Below, in pieces: positions 48,100-59,030 of a stretch of DNA of 64,000 bases. Position numbers and translations under genes: made by a program. How positions within the stretch are numbered: the first letter of the stretch is position 1; every line of letters starts with the position of its first letter. Source of the stretch: Topomyia yanbarensis. Lineage: Eukaryota; Arthropoda; Insecta; Diptera; Culicidae. The notes beneath the pieces were generated by a model, which saw nothing but the letters and a program-made list of their open reading frames with translations, did not search any database and was not told the origin of the DNA. The stretch spans positions 69,935,412 to 69,999,411 of the forward strand of contig NC_080671.1 in assembly GCF_030247195.1 (NCBI RefSeq), written 5' to 3'.

Positions 48100-48470
48100 G
48101 ATATCTTAAAACTAGGAGGTTACAATGTTGAAATATTTTTTTTACAAAGGAAAAGAAAGTTTACAGCTATCTTAAGACTAGAAAGAAGATTCAATATACA
48201 AGAGAGGGCCAAAAGATTTTTTATGAAAAAATTTAAAACAAGGGATTCACTTTGATATACAAAAAGGGGAGTAATAGTATTTTACGAAATATTTTACGGT
48301 TATCTTAAAACTAACAATATAGTTTAGTACACAAAAGGGGGAACAAATATTTATGAGAAACTTCACAGAAATCTTAAAACTAGGGATTCAATTCTATTCA
48401 CAAGATGGAGGACAAGAGTTTCAATAAATAGTAAAACTTATAGCTATCTTAAAACTAGAAATACAGAATA
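48100..48470 (-). repeat. Degenerate tandem repeats in the I-like 3' untranslated region
   Basis: The plus-strand word ATCTTAAAACTAG recurs near 48102, 48170, 48231 (weak), 48302, 48371 and 48447. Spacing is 61-74 bp, with a G-rich block (AAAAGGGGGAACAA-like) between copies. About six units of roughly 70 bp make up the element's 3' end. Such arrays in non-LTR elements can be RT-recognition or copy-number-variable regions. That role is inference here. Confidence 0.7.
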
Positions 48471-48614
48471 CTAATTTGAATTTTTTAACTAAAACTTATG
48501 CTTGGTCAAGATATTCAGAAGGTGGCTTATTTCCGCATCAGTGTAGCAGCAGTTGTATCAAGGACAGGGGAGAGACAGGGAAAGAAGAGCAAAACTTGCA
48601 ACTTTCGCTCGAAC

Positions 48615-48637
48615 GGGGGGGGGGGGGGGGGGGGGGG
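48615..48637 (+). repeat. 23-G homopolymer tract
   Basis: A run of 23 G, followed after AA by GGGGG, in the 3' untranslated part of the I-like element (C-rich on its coding strand). It is the longest of five poly-G runs in the window. The Pro- and Gly-repeat frames over it are artefacts. Confidence 0.95.
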
Positions 48638-48775
48638 AAGGGGGATCAGCGAAACAAATTTGCGCCTCAGTCTAGTAAGTCGTCGAGTACCGGATTGGCG
48701 GAAGGTATTCTTCGGACCCGCGGGGAATCCTTCAAAAGTCATCGGACCTCGAGTCGCTCTCGCTTCAGTTTCCTT

Positions 48776-50205
48776 CTATGCAGGCGTAGTGGTAAGGGCG
48801 ACGGCGGTTACATAGTGGCACTCTGGAGGTGATCGGTTCCACAAGGCAGGAGGAAACTCTAAAAACGAGAAATAAAAGAGAGGGGTTAAATTGGGAATAT
48901 CCATCATTTTTATGAAGGTATAAATAAGGGACATATAGGGGAAATCACGAGTTGCCAACATATCTCGGACTGGTACATTGGGTGGTCTACCTCGGGCCCG
49001 AAGGGATTCCTTTAACTGAGACCTGGCGTCACAATACCAGGCGCATACCCAGACAACGTGCTCAATGTCGTGATAGCCCTCGTCACAAGCGCACAGACTA
49101 CTCTCCGCAAGCCCAATACGCCGCAAATGCGCATCCATGGTGTAGTGATTGGACATAAGTCGGGACATTACGCGAATAAAATCCCGACCCACATCCATCC
49201 CCCCGAACCAAGGCTTCGTTGATACCTTTGGGATAATAGAATGTAGCCATCGTCCAAGTTCCCCATTGCTCCACGAGGTTTGCCAACTGTTGAGCGTCCT
49301 CTGACGACAAATACTAAAAAATTCGTTGAAGCAGATTGGTCTTTCGTATATGTCACCATTTAATGCGCCCACCTTTGCTAATGAGTCGGCCTTTTCGTTG
49401 CCCGGGATAGAACAATGAGAGGGGACCCAAACAAAGGTAATCTGATAAGATTTTTCAGATAACGTACACAAGGACTCCTGTATCTTCCACAGAAAATACG
49501 GGAATTGCTTATTAGGCTTCACCGCACGAAGAGCCTCGATAGAACTGAGGCTGTCCGAAACGATGAAGTAGTGATCTGTGGGCAGAGTGTCGATGATCCC
49601 AAGGGTGTACTGAATTGCAGCTAACTCTGCGACGTAAACTGAAGCGGGATCATTGAGCTTGAATGAAGTGGTGATAGTATTGTTGAAGATACCGAAGCCA
49701 GTGGACCCATAGAGATTTGATCCGTCAGTGTAAAACATTTTGTCGCAGTCGACTTCTCGGAATTTATTATAAAATATATTGGGGATCACCTGCGGGCGTA
49801 TATGGTCCGGGATTCCACGAATCTCTTCCATCATGGGTGTGACGAAGAATACAGTAGAAGCAGAAGTATCTAGGAAACGGACACGGTTGGGATTGTACGA
49901 AGATGGATTGATGCTCTGTGCCATGTAGTCGAAGTACAAGGACATAAAACGGTCAGAATGTCGCATCGGATGAGCAATCGATATGAGAGTTCCCAAAATC
50001 GATTTTTTAGCGGAAGAACGCCCGCCAGCACTTCGAGACTCATCGTATGGGTCGAGTGCATGCAACCCAAGGCAATGCGCAAGCAACGATACTGGATTCT
50101 CTCCAGTTTGATGAAGTGTATGTTCGCAGCGGAGCGGAAACAGAAACACCCGTACTCCATCACCGACAATATCGTTGTTTGGTACAACCTGATCAGGTCT
50201 CCTGG
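48776..50205 (-). pseudogene. I-like ORF2 C-terminus: RT thumb, RNase H and Cys/His tail
   Basis: After the MITE, the thumb-like region (LERIQYRCLRIALGCM, LEVLAGVLPLKNRFWELSYRLL) is in one frame. A lesion near 49965 shifts the reading. The second frame holds RNase H with its four acidic residues in order: FYTDGS, VAELAAIQY, IVSDSLSSIEAL and GNEKADSLAK, plus WVPSHCSIPG. A tail with CACDEGYHDIEHVVWVC, a Cys/His arrangement common at the end of such ORF2s, follows. The protein ends at 48776. Apart from the frameshift and the MITE, the domain is well preserved. Confidence 0.88.
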
Positions 50206-50213
50206 GTGAGCAC

Positions 50214-51096
50214 TAGGGTGGGACAAAAATTAGATTCCAGCTCTGAGTAACTTTTTAGGTACCATTTGGGTCCTAGAATAACTGTGGAAAATCTTAGCTC
50301 GATCGGTGAAACTATGTTTTTGCGCCGACTGTTTAAAGTTTACATGGGATTTTGTATGGGAAAATGAACTTTTGCAAAATAATTTCTCCAGGAGTCGCCC
50401 ATTACTTCTTAAAAATAAATCGTTACGTGGCTTTTATAGGAAATTTAACAAAGAAACAAAGTCTCGAAAACCACGAAACGATCTGACGCTTGAGAAAAAA
50501 GTTATTAAGCAGAAACCGATCGATGTTCTGACGATTGATACAATATTCATTTTTTCTAGCACCACTGCTGTTGGTTGTCCAATTATACGCAATTTTGTTT
50601 TAATCCTCTCTTAATGTGTCTAAATCGTTTATCTATAGTATTTGGCCACTTCGAAAGGTTTTGAGGGATAAATTGAGGCTTCTTTTGTACATAATAAGAA
50701 AAAGTTAAAATTTTTGTATATAATTAGATCGTCAAAAGCAGTGATGCTATGAAAAGTGAAATTTTCATCAATCTTCAGGGCATCAATCGGTTTTTAACTT
50801 TTTCCACAAGTATCAGATCGTTTTGCAGTCTTCTAGACTTTGTTTCCTTGACAAATTTCCTATAAAAATCAGACATCTACTTATTTTTAGAAGATAACGG
50901 GCGACTCTTGAAAGAATTAATTTGCAAAAGACAATTTCCCCATACGAAATCCCATGTAAACTTTAAACAGTGGGCGCAAAAATATAGTTTCACCGATCGA
51001 GCTAAAAATTTGCAGAGTAGTTCTGGTAGCTAAATGGAACCCAAAAAGTTACTTGGAGCCAAATTTTATTTTTTCATATAACCATGTCCCACTCTA
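50214..51096. mobile_element. 883-bp palindromic MITE in the RT coding region, 8-bp TSD
   Basis: TAGGGTGGGACA at the left and the complement of TAGAGTGGGACA at the right are flanked by the identical octamer GTGAGCAC (50206-50213 and 51097-51104). The two halves stay complementary over most of their length (for example GCTCGATCGGTGAAACTAT and CTGTTTAAAGTTTACATGGG), so the element is essentially one large hairpin. Removing it restores the RT frame. An 8-bp duplication suggests hAT- or P-type movement. It encodes nothing. Confidence 0.9.
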
Positions 51097-52602
51097 GTGA
51101 GCACCCCACCATGTTCCAGTTATTGTTCGGAGAAAATTGATCCTTTGTTGGCATTTCTGTTTCAGATACCTAATGTGACATCCCCAGGTACCTTTAGAGT
51201 CGAACCAGACCCCGAGATATTTAAATGTGAAAACCTGGTTGATCGTTGCACCCATTAATAAAAGCTGGAGTTGCGCCGGTTCACGCTTCCTAGAAAAAAC
51301 AACCAACTCAGTTTTCTCCGTGGAGAACTCAATACCCAGCTGAAGAGCCCAAGCAGACAAATTGTCCAAGGTATTTTGTAATGGTCCTTGCAAGTCGGCA
51401 GCTTTGGGCCCTGTAACAGAGACCACCCCGTCGTCTGCAAGTTGCCTGAGCGTGCATGAATTGGCAAGACAATCGTCAATGTCATTCACGTAAAAATTGT
51501 AGAGCAGGGGACTTAGACATGAGCCCTGGGGAAGACCCATGTAGCTAAATCGCGATGTTGTTAAATCGCCATGCGAAAAGTGCATGTGCTTTTCAGACAA
51601 CAGGTTTAGCAAAAAGTTATTTAAAATTGGTGAAAGACCATGCTGGTGCAGCTTCTCTGACAGAATGTTGATAGAAACTGAGTCAAAAGCCCCCTTAATA
51701 TCCAAGAAGACTGATGCTATCTGCTCTTTGTTAGCATAGGCCATTTGGATTTCTGTAGAAAGCAACGCAAGGCAATCGTTCGTCCCTTTGCCTTTGCGGA
51801 AGCCAAATTGTGTATCTGACAGTAAGCCATTTGCTTCAACCCAATTGTCGAGGCGAAACAAGATCATTTTCTCGAACAACTTCCGAATACAGGACAGCAT
51901 TGCAATCGGCCGATATGAGTTGTGGTCGGAGGCTGGTTTTCCTGGTTTTTGGATGGCGATGACCTTCACTTGCCTCCATTCATAAGGGACAATGTTACCC
52001 TCAAGAAATTTGTTAAATAAATTCAACAAGCGCCTTTTTGCAGTGTCAGGCAGATTCTTCAGCAAGTTGAATTTGATTCTGTCTAACCCTGGGGCGTTAT
52101 TGTTGCACGATAAGAGAGCAAGTAAGAACTCCACCATCGAAAACGGTGTTTCGTTCGCGGTATCGTGAGGAGACGCGGCGCGGCACGTTTTCTGTACCGG
52201 GACAGAGTCCGGACAGATCTTCTTGGCGAAAGCGAATATCCAACGGTTTGAATATTCCACGTTCTCGTTGGTACTATTACGGTTACGTATACGTCGAGCC
52301 GTACCCCAAAGAGTGCTCATCGCTGTTTCTCTCGTTAACCCGTCGACGAACCGGCGCCAATAACTGCGTTTTTTGGCTTTCATTAGACTCTTCATTCGCC
52401 TTTCTAACGACGCGTACTGTTGATAGCTAGCGGGTAACCCGTCTTCCCGGAAGGCCTTATATGCAGTGGACTTTTCCGCGTACAGCTCTGAGCACTCTTT
52501 ATCCCACCACAGGGTGGGAGACCGTCCATGGGTATTCGCGCTGGGTACTGGTTTAGTCTGAGCTTGATTCGCACTGTCGAGAATCAAGCCAGCCAAAAAC
52601 CT
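51094..52602 (-). pseudogene. I-like ORF2 reverse transcriptase, cut by a MITE
   Basis: About 500 uninterrupted codons of RT. The linker TLWWDKECSELY is followed by the palm: YRPIAMLSCIRKLFEKM, QFGFRKGKGTND, FLDIKGAFDSV (motif A Asp), LPQGSCLSPLLYNFY (motif B) and LRQLADDGVV (motif C, Asp-Asp kept). Then come LGIEFSTEKTELVVFSR and FKYLGVWFD. The frame ends WWGAH at the MITE border. The preserved reading suggests that the domain was functional until fairly recently. The continuation, HPGDLIRLYQTTILSVMEYG, is at 50213 on the far side of the MITE. Confidence 0.9.
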
Positions 52603-53193
52603 TTACTCTTCCTCCGGAGGAAGTTCTTGAGTGGATTCGATTTTAACGGATATCGCGGTCGCGTAACTCTTCCAATCAATGTTCCGTGTGAGGTCATACG
52701 AGACATTGATTGTTTCCGATGGTCTTGAACCGTTAGCAATTGAAATCACAATAGGCAAATGATCGCTACCGTGGGGATCAGGGATCACCTTCCACATGCA
52801 ATCTAACTGTAGCGATGTCGAGCAAAGCGACAAATCCAACGCGCTTGCGCGTGCTGGTGGTGTAGGAATCCGCGTCATTTTTCCCGTGTTTAAGATGGTC
52901 ATGTTGAAATTATCGCAAAGATCTTGGATTAATGTTGATCTATTATCATCAAGAAGACAGCCCCATACCGTACCGTGCGAGTTAATGTCTCCTAGAACTA
53001 GCCGCGGTGCCGGTAAGGATTCCGTGATATTACAAAGCGTTCGGTGCCCTACCGAGGCTCTAGGAGGAATGTAGATGGAAGCAATGCAAAGGTCTTTACC
53101 TTTGATTAAAACTTGACAAGCGACAATTTCAATGCCTGGTGTCGAAGGGTTTGAAAGAATAGCACTTTTTGATCCCCAAAAGTACTCCTCCAT
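52603..53193 (-). pseudogene. I-like ORF2 endonuclease domain
   Basis: Apurinic/apyrimidinic-type endonuclease that nicks target DNA to prime reverse transcription. Visible motifs: ASIYIPP, LVLGDINSHGTVWG (the GDxN-H motif), SALDLSLCS and GSDHLPIVI (SDH). The first residues up to about 53150 are out of frame with the true reading. The domain starts in the frame of the preceding fusion. An in-frame TAA at 52603-52605 separates it from the reverse transcriptase, and the next codons continue the conserved reading (RFLAGLILDSA), so the stop is a point mutation rather than a true end. Confidence 0.85.
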
Positions 53194-54106
53194 AGGGGTT
53201 TTCTCGATCCAGACGAATTATATTAAAGTCGTGGAAGTTGAGATTTATATCGGAAGTTAACCAAGTTTCACATAATGCGAAAGCATCACATTTTAAACTA
53301 TTTAGTAAAAATTTAAAGGAATCGATTTTCGGGAGGATACTGGGGCGCTGCTTGTACGCAGGACATGATTTAAGAGCATGTGAAGGGCCCCCGCAACAAA
53401 TACACTTTTCAGTTGCTTTGTCGCAAGAGTCATCCTCATGCTCTCCTTCGCATTTGCCGCATCGTTTCTTATTTCCACAACATGTGGCTGTGTGGCCCAA
53501 CTGCTTGCAATTGCTGCAGCTCATGTCCCGCGGTACAAACAGGCGAACTGGTAGGCGAACCTTGTTAAGGAGGATGTAGTTGGGAAGAGAGGACCCGGCG
53601 AATGTCACCCGAAGCGAACCTGATAGAGAGTAGGTAGTCCTACCTCCCTCGGTGTTTGCGGTATACAATTGTTTGCATTCTAAGATCTTAATCTGTTCAA
53701 GAGAGGGGTCCTTAAAGCAGCCAACCCCGTGCTCCAACAGTTCTTTGCATTTCAGGCCTGGTTCGGACACTACCCTATCGATTTCACAGGCCACACAAGG
53801 CACGTACGCTTTAAATTCCCGCGTAAAAAGCTCCCAGCAAGCAATCGCGTTTGCCTGGCCGAGATCATTCACTAGAACACGTATCTTGTTTGCCCGAACA
53901 CGTGTTATCTGAGTTACGGCCGGGTAATTAGCAGTCAGATCTCGAGAAAGTTTTAATATATTAACCGGTTTCTCTCCGGTCCGAAAATATACCACCCTTG
54001 ACCCAGAGGAACCTTCTGGGTACTGCTTTATACGGAGAGCAATGCGAGTATTAGGGGGATCAGGGACTTCCATGATTACATCAGATGGTATTTCACCCTC
54101 GGCCAT
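53129..54106 (-). pseudogene. I-like ORF1 fused to endonuclease N-terminus by deletion
   Basis: The frame starts at 54106 (MAEGEIPSDVIMEV). ORF1 binds element RNA. Around residues 195-255 lie three CX2CX4HX4C knuckles: CSNCKQLGHTATC, CGKCEGEHEDDSC and CICCGGPSHALKSC. Immediately after CPAYKQR the reading switches to endonuclease sequence, LPKIDSFKFLLN, CDAFALCETWL (with the catalytic-region Glu) and YGGVLLGIKK. This junction (near 53340) lacks the ORF1 C-terminus, the inter-ORF region and the first endonuclease strand, so a deletion produced an in-frame chimera. A frameshift near 53150 ends it. Such a fusion is not known to be functional and I read it as decay. Confidence 0.85.
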
Positions 54107-55119
54107 TTAAGCACGAGGGCAGAGCGTTATATAAACGGGAATGTGTCTTATTATTTGATTACAAGGTAGAGTAAAAGTAGGGAAAAGGAAAGAAAGCAAA
54201 CGAGGAAAAAAAATAAAGCAAAACAGATTTGCAAACAACGTCGATTGTTCCGCACCAGCGAAAACAATGTACTGGATTTACTGCCGGCACCAGCAGAATG
54301 GCAGCTAACGAACGAACAAAGGATGACCTTCACTCACTGAAATTTACACACCAAACACCACTGTGAAATATAACGATCCGTTCCGTTCAAAGGTTGGGAG
54401 ACGTATGAAAAAATAAAATATAGTATTATTCGCTGGTTCAACACAAACATAAAAAATGGATATAGGTTTAAGAAAATGCTTGCAAGTAATCGTAGTAGGC
54501 GATGAAACTAAAATATAAAATGTACTCAAAAAGCATTGTAGCTTAAATTCTCTTGGTAATGTGCGATTTACTAGTCAAATTATTAGATAAGAGGATACAG
54601 ATTACGTGAAACTAACCTGCCAATGTAATGCAATTATTTGTGTTTGTACTTTTTATCCGTATTTTTATTTGTTTGGTAATTGGTGATCATATGTCCATTT
54701 TATCTAAAATTGGGGCTACTTTACACCAAGTTTTACTTAAGTCAAAGCAGATATTTATTAGCGTACAAGTTTGACTTTTTCGAAAAATAACAGTAATCGA
54801 TAATTTGCAAGTTTAGTAATGTAATTGCAATGGCGTAAACATATAAAAACGCTATCGTTTCTTGACGTATTTAAACTATGTGTACCGTAAACCGGGGTGA
54901 CATTGATCATTTTTCGAAGTAATCATTGCATATTTTTAGACGCAACACATTTTTTTCAAGTTTATTATTTTTAAACCATGTACTGATGTAAGGAGAACAA
55001 GATTGTATGGTTTTACCAAAAATTGTCCGCTTACAGCTATTTTTCCAAAAATGAATTCAAGTTGATGTCCGTTTTCATATTCCGGGGTGACTTTGATAAC
55101 TGTTCACCCACATTAAGTT

Positions 55120-56560
55120 ATTGATGTCAATGTTTTTCATTCAAATGTTTATTCAAACTAATTCTGGAAAGATACTCATTGTTAAATAGATGTTAATTGG
55201 TATTATACAAAGTATTCAATGTACTGTAAAATTCGAGTAACCAAAATTCGTATAATTTGTGTCCAATTAGAATAAAAGATTCAGAAAACTTTTAAAACTG
55301 CTAAAATTGTTTTATTTCAGTGCTTTATCAATGTACAAAATGTTTCATCCATTTTAACGCGTTGGAATATTGAACAATAAAAAAAGGTTGCGAGTTTTAG
55401 CTTAAAAACGCTTTTAATCCACCTAACAGTGTGATGGGACATTTCTTATAACTCTTATCACTCTCTTCGGATATTACATCGTTTGAGAACATTTAGAACT
55501 TGATGCTTCGCGATGTTTTTGATAACACATACTACATGGGATAGATCTCAAACCAAATCAATGGGAAAGCGAAAAAATGACCCATAAACTAGACATACAA
55601 ACGAATTATTGCTAAGGCTCTGTTAATAAAATATCTAAATTCTTCAATCAATGCATTGTAGTGGGAAAACTGAATTTTCCTAAAGGGGTTATATATTGTA
55701 CTGTGCCAAAAAATCGATTTTTTTTAATCGACTTGAAGTTTATACTTTACTCAAATTTCCGACGTGACTGAGAACTAAGAAATCAACACTTTTTCTTGAG
55801 AAAAGCGATACTAGCATTGACACCATTCAAAGAAAATCAACAGTGAATATTTCCAGACTTGGTTTTATTTCCTTATTAAGAACTATTGTGTTTTTTACAT
55901 CCTAGATTGCATGATTCAGTGATCGAAACCCAAAACTTCATGAAGTATTTGAAATTATTAAATTAAAATTTGTGTTTGCTATTGAAATTGACAAAATGAT
56001 AGTATCGCCCCTTTGACGATTGTTTACTTTTTCGGTCCCACTTATCAGCATTGAAGTATCGCCCTTACGTTTTTTTACAATACCAATTTTACAATTGGTA
56101 GGGGTTTGGTGAAAATCGATCTTACTGTCCAAACGGCATAATTCCGAAACCGTAATATTTGAAGTTTTAAAATTATGCAGAATTAATTTTTCAGACGATA
56201 GTAACAGAGTTCGTGCCTTTAGCGAATTTGTTGAGACTTTATTGTAGTCATGAAAATTAACCTGAGAAAATTCACCATAAATACTTCTTGGACGATATAC
56301 CGTCAAAATTATTTTATCAAATGATGCGCTGTTTAATGTTTGTAAAACTCATCAAAGATACTAAACCTCCGAAATTGGCGGTTTCAAAATGATGCTATCT
56401 TGACCTTAAATTACTGTTTTTGAATATTTTACCTATACATATAATTGGTCATACAACAAAAATCAAATGCTCATCAAAATCGATCAGAACCTGCTAGAGT
56501 CGAATGGAAAGCGTCATTTTTTCATAAATTTCTCTCTACATTCGGAAATTGTTATCCTCG
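55120..56560. other. Unannotated interior of the 54895-59424 unit
   Basis: The longest frame (122 codons, minus, 55938-56306) has no recognisable domain. TAAAGGGGTTATATA near 55681 resembles the end of the 8591 MITE. No transposase motif (DDE, RVT or HTH) was seen on either strand. Confidence 0.4.
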
Positions 56561-56802
56561 TTATTAATCATATTACGTTTTCGTCTCAACTCGACGCATT
56601 CCCAAAATAAAAACCTGTTTTAATCCACCTAATGGTGCAATTGTGCTTGTCTCATTTGTCCAGACTACGATTCCATGGCTGGTTATGTTCAATACAATGG
56701 TGGAAATGAATATTACATGTTCAGCACGATTTGCACATACATACAACGGATCGACAGCCACGATCTTAAGATACTATGTGATACTGAAACATCGCTTGAA
56801 AC

Positions 56803-56898
56803 CAGCGGCGGATCAAGGAGAAAGATCCGGGAGATCCAGGTCCTGCCGAAAATTTTCAACTTGTTAAGAAATTTTAAACTAGTTTTAATTTTAAAGTA
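56803..56898 (+). mobile_element. Left fragment of the 12923-type hAT MITE
   Basis: CAGCGGCGGATCAAGG begins a 96-bp match to the left part of 12923-13153 (shared TTGTTAAGAAATTTTAAACT and TAGTTTTAATTTTA). The right half is missing. Confidence 0.7.
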
Positions 56899-56914
56899 GC
56901 AACCCTTCACTGCA

Positions 56915-57410
56915 TACTCCCTCCGGGCCGGTATGATTGACGATTTTTAGAGTGATTGCATAACCTTTCTATATGAGAAAGGCAAAAATGTACCAAAGTC
57001 CAAAAAATCAATTTTTGTCAAACAGCTCAATGTTTCATGCATTTTAAAGTCATTTGGCATCAAAAATACAAATTTGATTTTGAAAATTTTTCATTTCAGT
57101 TTATATGGAAATTTGCTGTGTGATTGCACTCTTCAACTCGTAACTCCGGAACCGGAAGTCCCATCTATTAAAAAATCAATAGCAGCCGATGGGAAGGTTG
57201 TACCTTTCATTTCAGACTAACTTTGTGCAAATCGGTCCAGCCATCTCTGAGAAACAGGGGTCACATTTTTTCCACATACACACATACATACACACACAGA
57301 CATTTTCCGATCTCGACGAACTCAGTCGATTGGCATATGACACTCGGCTTTCCGGGTCGGGATTCGATTGACGAATTTTAGAGTGAGAAAGGCAAAAACA
57401 TTTTTAGCAA
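56915..57410 (+). repeat. CA-associated dispersed repeat, copy 1
   Basis: A conserved core at about 57295-57360 (CAGACATTTTCCGATCTCGA, then AACTCAGTCGATTGG and ATGACACTCGGC) follows a short CA-rich tract. It ends with GAGAAAGGCAAAAA. The end block TCCGGGCCGGTATGATTGAC with GAGAAAGGCAAAAATG also occurs at 56926-56992, so two units are in tandem. The same core recurs at 58900-58960. Probably a retroposon or MITE family with a microsatellite built in. Confidence 0.7.
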
Positions 57411-57545
57411 ATGTTGAAAGTTATGCATCTTTTTGGTGAGCAGTTCTATGTTTCATAGACGTTAAATCAATTTTAACTTCGCTTCCTATTAAATAAAGAC
57501 CCTTATTACAGTACATCTCTACAAAAACGAGCTCAATTTTTAAAA

Positions 57546-57640
57546 TAAATCTGAGGATTATGATTGATTACAGAACTCTAGAATTTTTTTTTTAAATCTG
57601 AGGATTATGATTGATTACAGAACTCTGGAATTTTCTATTG
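57546..57640 (+). repeat. Tandem duplication, about 50-bp unit
   Basis: The block TCTGAGGATTATGATTGATT, continuing ACAGAACTCT, is present twice head to tail, at about 57549 and 57597, with a single difference and a T-run between. Non-coding. Confidence 0.85.
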
Positions 57641-58739
57641 GAATGTTTTCAGGCAGGAATTTGATATTGATGCAATTAGACAACTGTGAAATCAAGACCA
57701 ATAGATCAGTTACATATCAGGATCACATTCCGACAATTTATCAAAAGTCCTCAACAACAGGTTATCAATCTACGGATCAGATAATTGTTATTGTAAAATT
57801 GAATTAAATCAGTCTGCATCAATAAATTTTCAACTTCAATCCAATATTTTTTTTGGGTGTGGTGGAGGGGGGGGGGGGGGTTGTATGGTGTTAAACCCCA
57901 AAACCTTCTCTTGGCTACGCCGTTGCTTGTAGTTATTTATTTCGTTTTTCATTTTCCGATATGTTTCAGATCGATCCGATGGTCATAAGTTAGAAAAATT
58001 GCAGTCAGAAGGTTCGCACAAATGAACATTTTTGCACTGATAAGTTATCAAGTTCCTTCCAGACAACTTGGAAGTGTTCGGTGATTATTTCTAGCGGTTG
58101 TAGATAGAAAAATCAAATACAAAATTCGTTTTATCGTAATAATGTTTGGCTTATTTCAATGGATTATTACTATATTGAACAATAAATAGGCGACAAAAGG
58201 TAATCCACAAACAACAATCCATAACTTTTAAAGTATTCAAAATAGATATTTGAAGTCTTCAGTAAAGTTATTCGCAAAAGTAAGAGCTACAAATTTGCTG
58301 AAGACATCATTTCGATACAATCACTTCCAAGAAAATTTGTGAAAATATCTCACTCATAGGAGGATTAATCAGCAAAAGCACAATACCAAAAGAAAGGGCA
58401 TATTACCTCCATTAAATTCTCCGAAGATACTATTTACCTAAAATTAGCCGTTTTGGCGTTAATAATAGATTACATGTTTTTGGTCATATTTCTGGCAATT
58501 GGAAATGATAAAAATCTTTCGTCCGCATTTAATTATAAATATCTCTTTTGATAATAGTCCGATTTCAACAATCTATAGCTTGTTCGAAAGGTATTCGTTA
58601 AAGCTGTCTAAAAACATATAAATTGTTAATCTATATTGTCAGTTTCGGCAGATAATTTGAAAAAATTGCAAAAAACTCCATTTTTACGCATTCAAACATT
58701 CATATCTTGGAAACTAAACATCAGAATCAAAAACAAATT

Positions 58740-58838
58740 AATAGCGTTCATACTGTTTTTTAGTTCTTTCATTTAAAATTGGTTTGGATAAGATCGGTTC
58801 AGCCATTGCTGAGAAACACGAATGAGAATTTGTCCGTT

Positions 58839-58903
<65 letters not shown>

Positions 58904-59030
58904 TTGTCCCAAATCGTCGAGCTGAGTCGATTGGTATATAAGACTCGGCCCTCCGGGCCTCGGAAAAAATCTTGAAAGTTTGAGCGAATTCTATACATTT
59001 CTTTTATAAGAAATGTAAAAAATTTGAAAT
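58740..59030 (+). repeat. CA-associated dispersed repeat, copy 2
   Basis: The GATCGGTTCAGCCATTGCTG block, a 57-bp AC microsatellite (58843-58899) and the core CAGACATTGTCCCAAATCGT, then GTCGATTGG and AAGACTCGGC, occur in the same order as copy 1 at 57230-57360. The tail TTTCTTTTATAAGAAATGT is a small palindrome. The constant linkage of microsatellite and core shows that they spread together. Confidence 0.75.

Larger units (their letters stand above)
48022..54414 (-). mobile_element. Full-length inactive I-like non-LTR retrotransposon
   Basis: The identical 13-mer AAAATATAGTATT flanks the element (48009-48021 and 54415-54427), a length usual for I-type insertions, and it fixes both ends. On the minus strand the order is: 5' untranslated region (54414-54107), ORF1 with three zinc knuckles, endonuclease, reverse transcriptase, RNase H, a C-terminal Cys/His segment, and a 3' untranslated region with degenerate tandem repeats ending in an A-rich tail. 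ORF2 with RNase H after RT defines the I superfamily. Inactivating lesions are an ORF1/ORF2 deletion fusion, one in-frame stop, frameshifts and a MITE inside ORF2. Confidence 0.9.

Noticed and set aside
48476..48832. Frames with Gly or Pro runs
   Set aside because: Produced by the 23-G tract and overlapping the antisense of the I-like ORF2 end.
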